Origin: Actinobacteria bacterium UBA4719
Lineage (GTDB): Bacteria > Actinomycetota > Actinomycetes > Actinomycetales > Dermatophilaceae
Reading direction: 5' to 3'
Length of the DNA stretch: 6,378 bases
Assembly: GCA_002404345.1 (NCBI GenBank)
Contig: DHJN01000022.1
Location: 1-6,378 of the forward strand
Shown here piece by piece: positions 5,861 to 6,378 of this stretch (position 1 is its first letter; each line of letters opens with the position of its first letter). The notes beneath the pieces are model-generated. The model saw only the letters and a list, made by a program, of their open reading frames with translations. It was not told the DNA's origin and did not search any database. The position numbers and the translations under genes were made by a program.

Positions 5861-6166
5861 TCAAGAGAGTGCGCCGCGAAGGAGCTGGCTGACCAGGGCG
5901 ATCAGATCGGGGTCGATGTCGTCTCCTTGTGGGAGTTCGCGAACAAGGCGGCCCGTCCTGGCTGCTTTGTCGGTGAACCACAGCTTGGCGTCCCGGTCGG
6001 CGTCGACGCGGATTCTCTTGGCCGCGCCAGTGAGCTGCTCGCGCACGACTGGTCCGGTAACGGGATCGAGGGTCAGTCGGACGATGTCCAGGAGGTCGGT
6101 GGCTTCCTTGGCCCGGCCGCGGTTCCGCCGGACCGCCGCAACCGCTGGGACCCGGGACCGCCGCAT
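5861..6166 (-). CDS. Unrecognised 101-residue protein
   Basis: The ATG at 6166 is the only start candidate, because a TAG lies nine codons upstream (6194-6196). No ribosome binding site is evident. The N-terminus is Arg-rich (MRRSRVPAVAAVRRNRGRAK). It is followed by an amphipathic, charged region: TDLLDIVRLTLDPVTGPVVR, AAKRIRVDADRDAKLWF (about 48-64), and a C-terminus LPQGDDIDPDLIALVSQLL (about 78-96). Codon use is strongly G/C-ending, which supports coding. It starts 38 bases after the VapC-like stop on the same strand, so the two could be co-transcribed. It may be a complete small protein or the 3' remainder of a larger gene. No function can be assigned. Confidence 0.5.
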   Translation of the reverse strand: MRRSRVPAVAAVRRNRGRAKEATDLLDIVRLTLDPVTGPVVREQLTGAAKRIRVDADRDAKLWFTDKAARTGRLVRELPQGDDIDPDLIALVSQLLRGALS

Positions 6167-6204
6167 AGGCGTCGTGAGCGGGGTAGCGATCGGCTATCGG
6201 CCCG

Positions 6205-6378
6205 TCACGAGCGGCCCGGCGATACATCTATCGCCACTCCGATCACCTCGGCAACCCGGTGGAGGTCGACGTCCTGAGCCAACAGGGCGGCACCGCGCCG
6301 CCATGCCACCGCGGCGATGAGACAGTCAATGAGACCTCGGGGTGTGACGCCGGTGCGCCGGCACCGTCGGTATATGCG
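6205..6378 (-). CDS. vapC: VapC-like PIN-domain toxin, C-terminal end only
   Basis: The last 57 residues of a - strand protein whose start lies beyond the right edge of the window. They read IYRRCRRTGVTPRGLIDCLI, then AAVAWRRGAALLAQDVDLHR, then VAEVIGV. This is the typical end of a VapC PIN domain: an Asp in the IDCLIAAVA helix, followed by a beta strand LLAQDVD with acidic metal-binding residues, and a helix leading to a short tail. VapC toxins are Mg-dependent ribonucleases that cleave tRNA or rRNA and are held in check by a VapB antitoxin encoded just upstream, which would lie outside this window. All acidic residues expected in this part are present, so it may be functional. The absence of a start is due to the window edge. 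Confidence 0.75.
   Translation of the reverse strand, partial: RIYRRCRRTGVTPRGLIDCLIAAVAWRRGAALLAQDVDLHRVAEVIGVAIDVSPGRS

Noticed and set aside
5508..6227. 5' half of the long - strand open frame (4722-6227)
   Set aside because: It is Arg/Pro/Ser-rich low-complexity translation, runs out of frame across the better-looking ORF at 5861-6166, and lacks conserved-looking motifs. Only the 3' half appears coding.
5180..6277. 365-codon + strand open frame
   Set aside because: Its Pro/Arg/Thr-rich composition is typical of antisense reading in GC-rich DNA, and it opposes better - strand genes.
1..6378. CRISPR array, tRNA, rRNA or intact insertion sequence
   Set aside because: No regularly spaced repeats, tRNA-like cloverleaf, rRNA segment, terminal inverted repeats or transposase was seen.

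Overview
The window is GC-rich, with codons that mostly end in G or C, and its proteins resemble those of high-GC Gram-positive bacteria (Actinomycetota; Streptomyces-, Frankia- or Pseudonocardia-like). Two genes appear to have leaderless starts, with a TANNNT box 5-6 nt before the ATG, which is common in this phylum. The species cannot be named from the sequence alone.

Left half (1-3739, + strand): metabolic genes. The window opens inside an enolase gene (1-681). Its active-site half is well conserved, but its C-terminal tail is unusual. A roughly 490-base stretch without a convincing gene follows. It holds a perfect 14-base palindrome and a -10-like box just before a full-length PLP-dependent glutamate decarboxylase (1172-2566). 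About 200 bases further on is an intact aldo/keto reductase (2771-3739). Glutamate decarboxylase makes GABA and consumes a proton. The reductase could handle an aldehyde such as succinic semialdehyde, but that link rests only on adjacency.

Middle (3740-4440): a hairpin follows the reductase. A well-formed leaderless promoter then drives a 147-residue protein (3919-4362) with an HNH-like zinc knuckle that lacks the usual catalytic His and Asn. A GC-rich hairpin follows it.

Right half (4381-6378, mainly - strand): this looks like an accessory region undergoing decay. Reading leftward from the right edge, it contains the C-terminal end of a VapC-like PIN-domain toxin, an unrecognised 101-residue ORF, about 350 bases of broken reading frames, and a 261-residue helical protein of unknown function. 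It ends in a truncated, frameshifted relative of the plasmid pRiA4b ORF-3 / IS1096 TnpR family. The long open frame spanning 4722-6227 is coding only in its 3' half.

I found no complete new system. The observations most worth following are the pseudo-HNH zinc protein with its clean leaderless promoter, the palindrome in the glutamate decarboxylase upstream region, and the decayed toxin/pRiA4b-like region.
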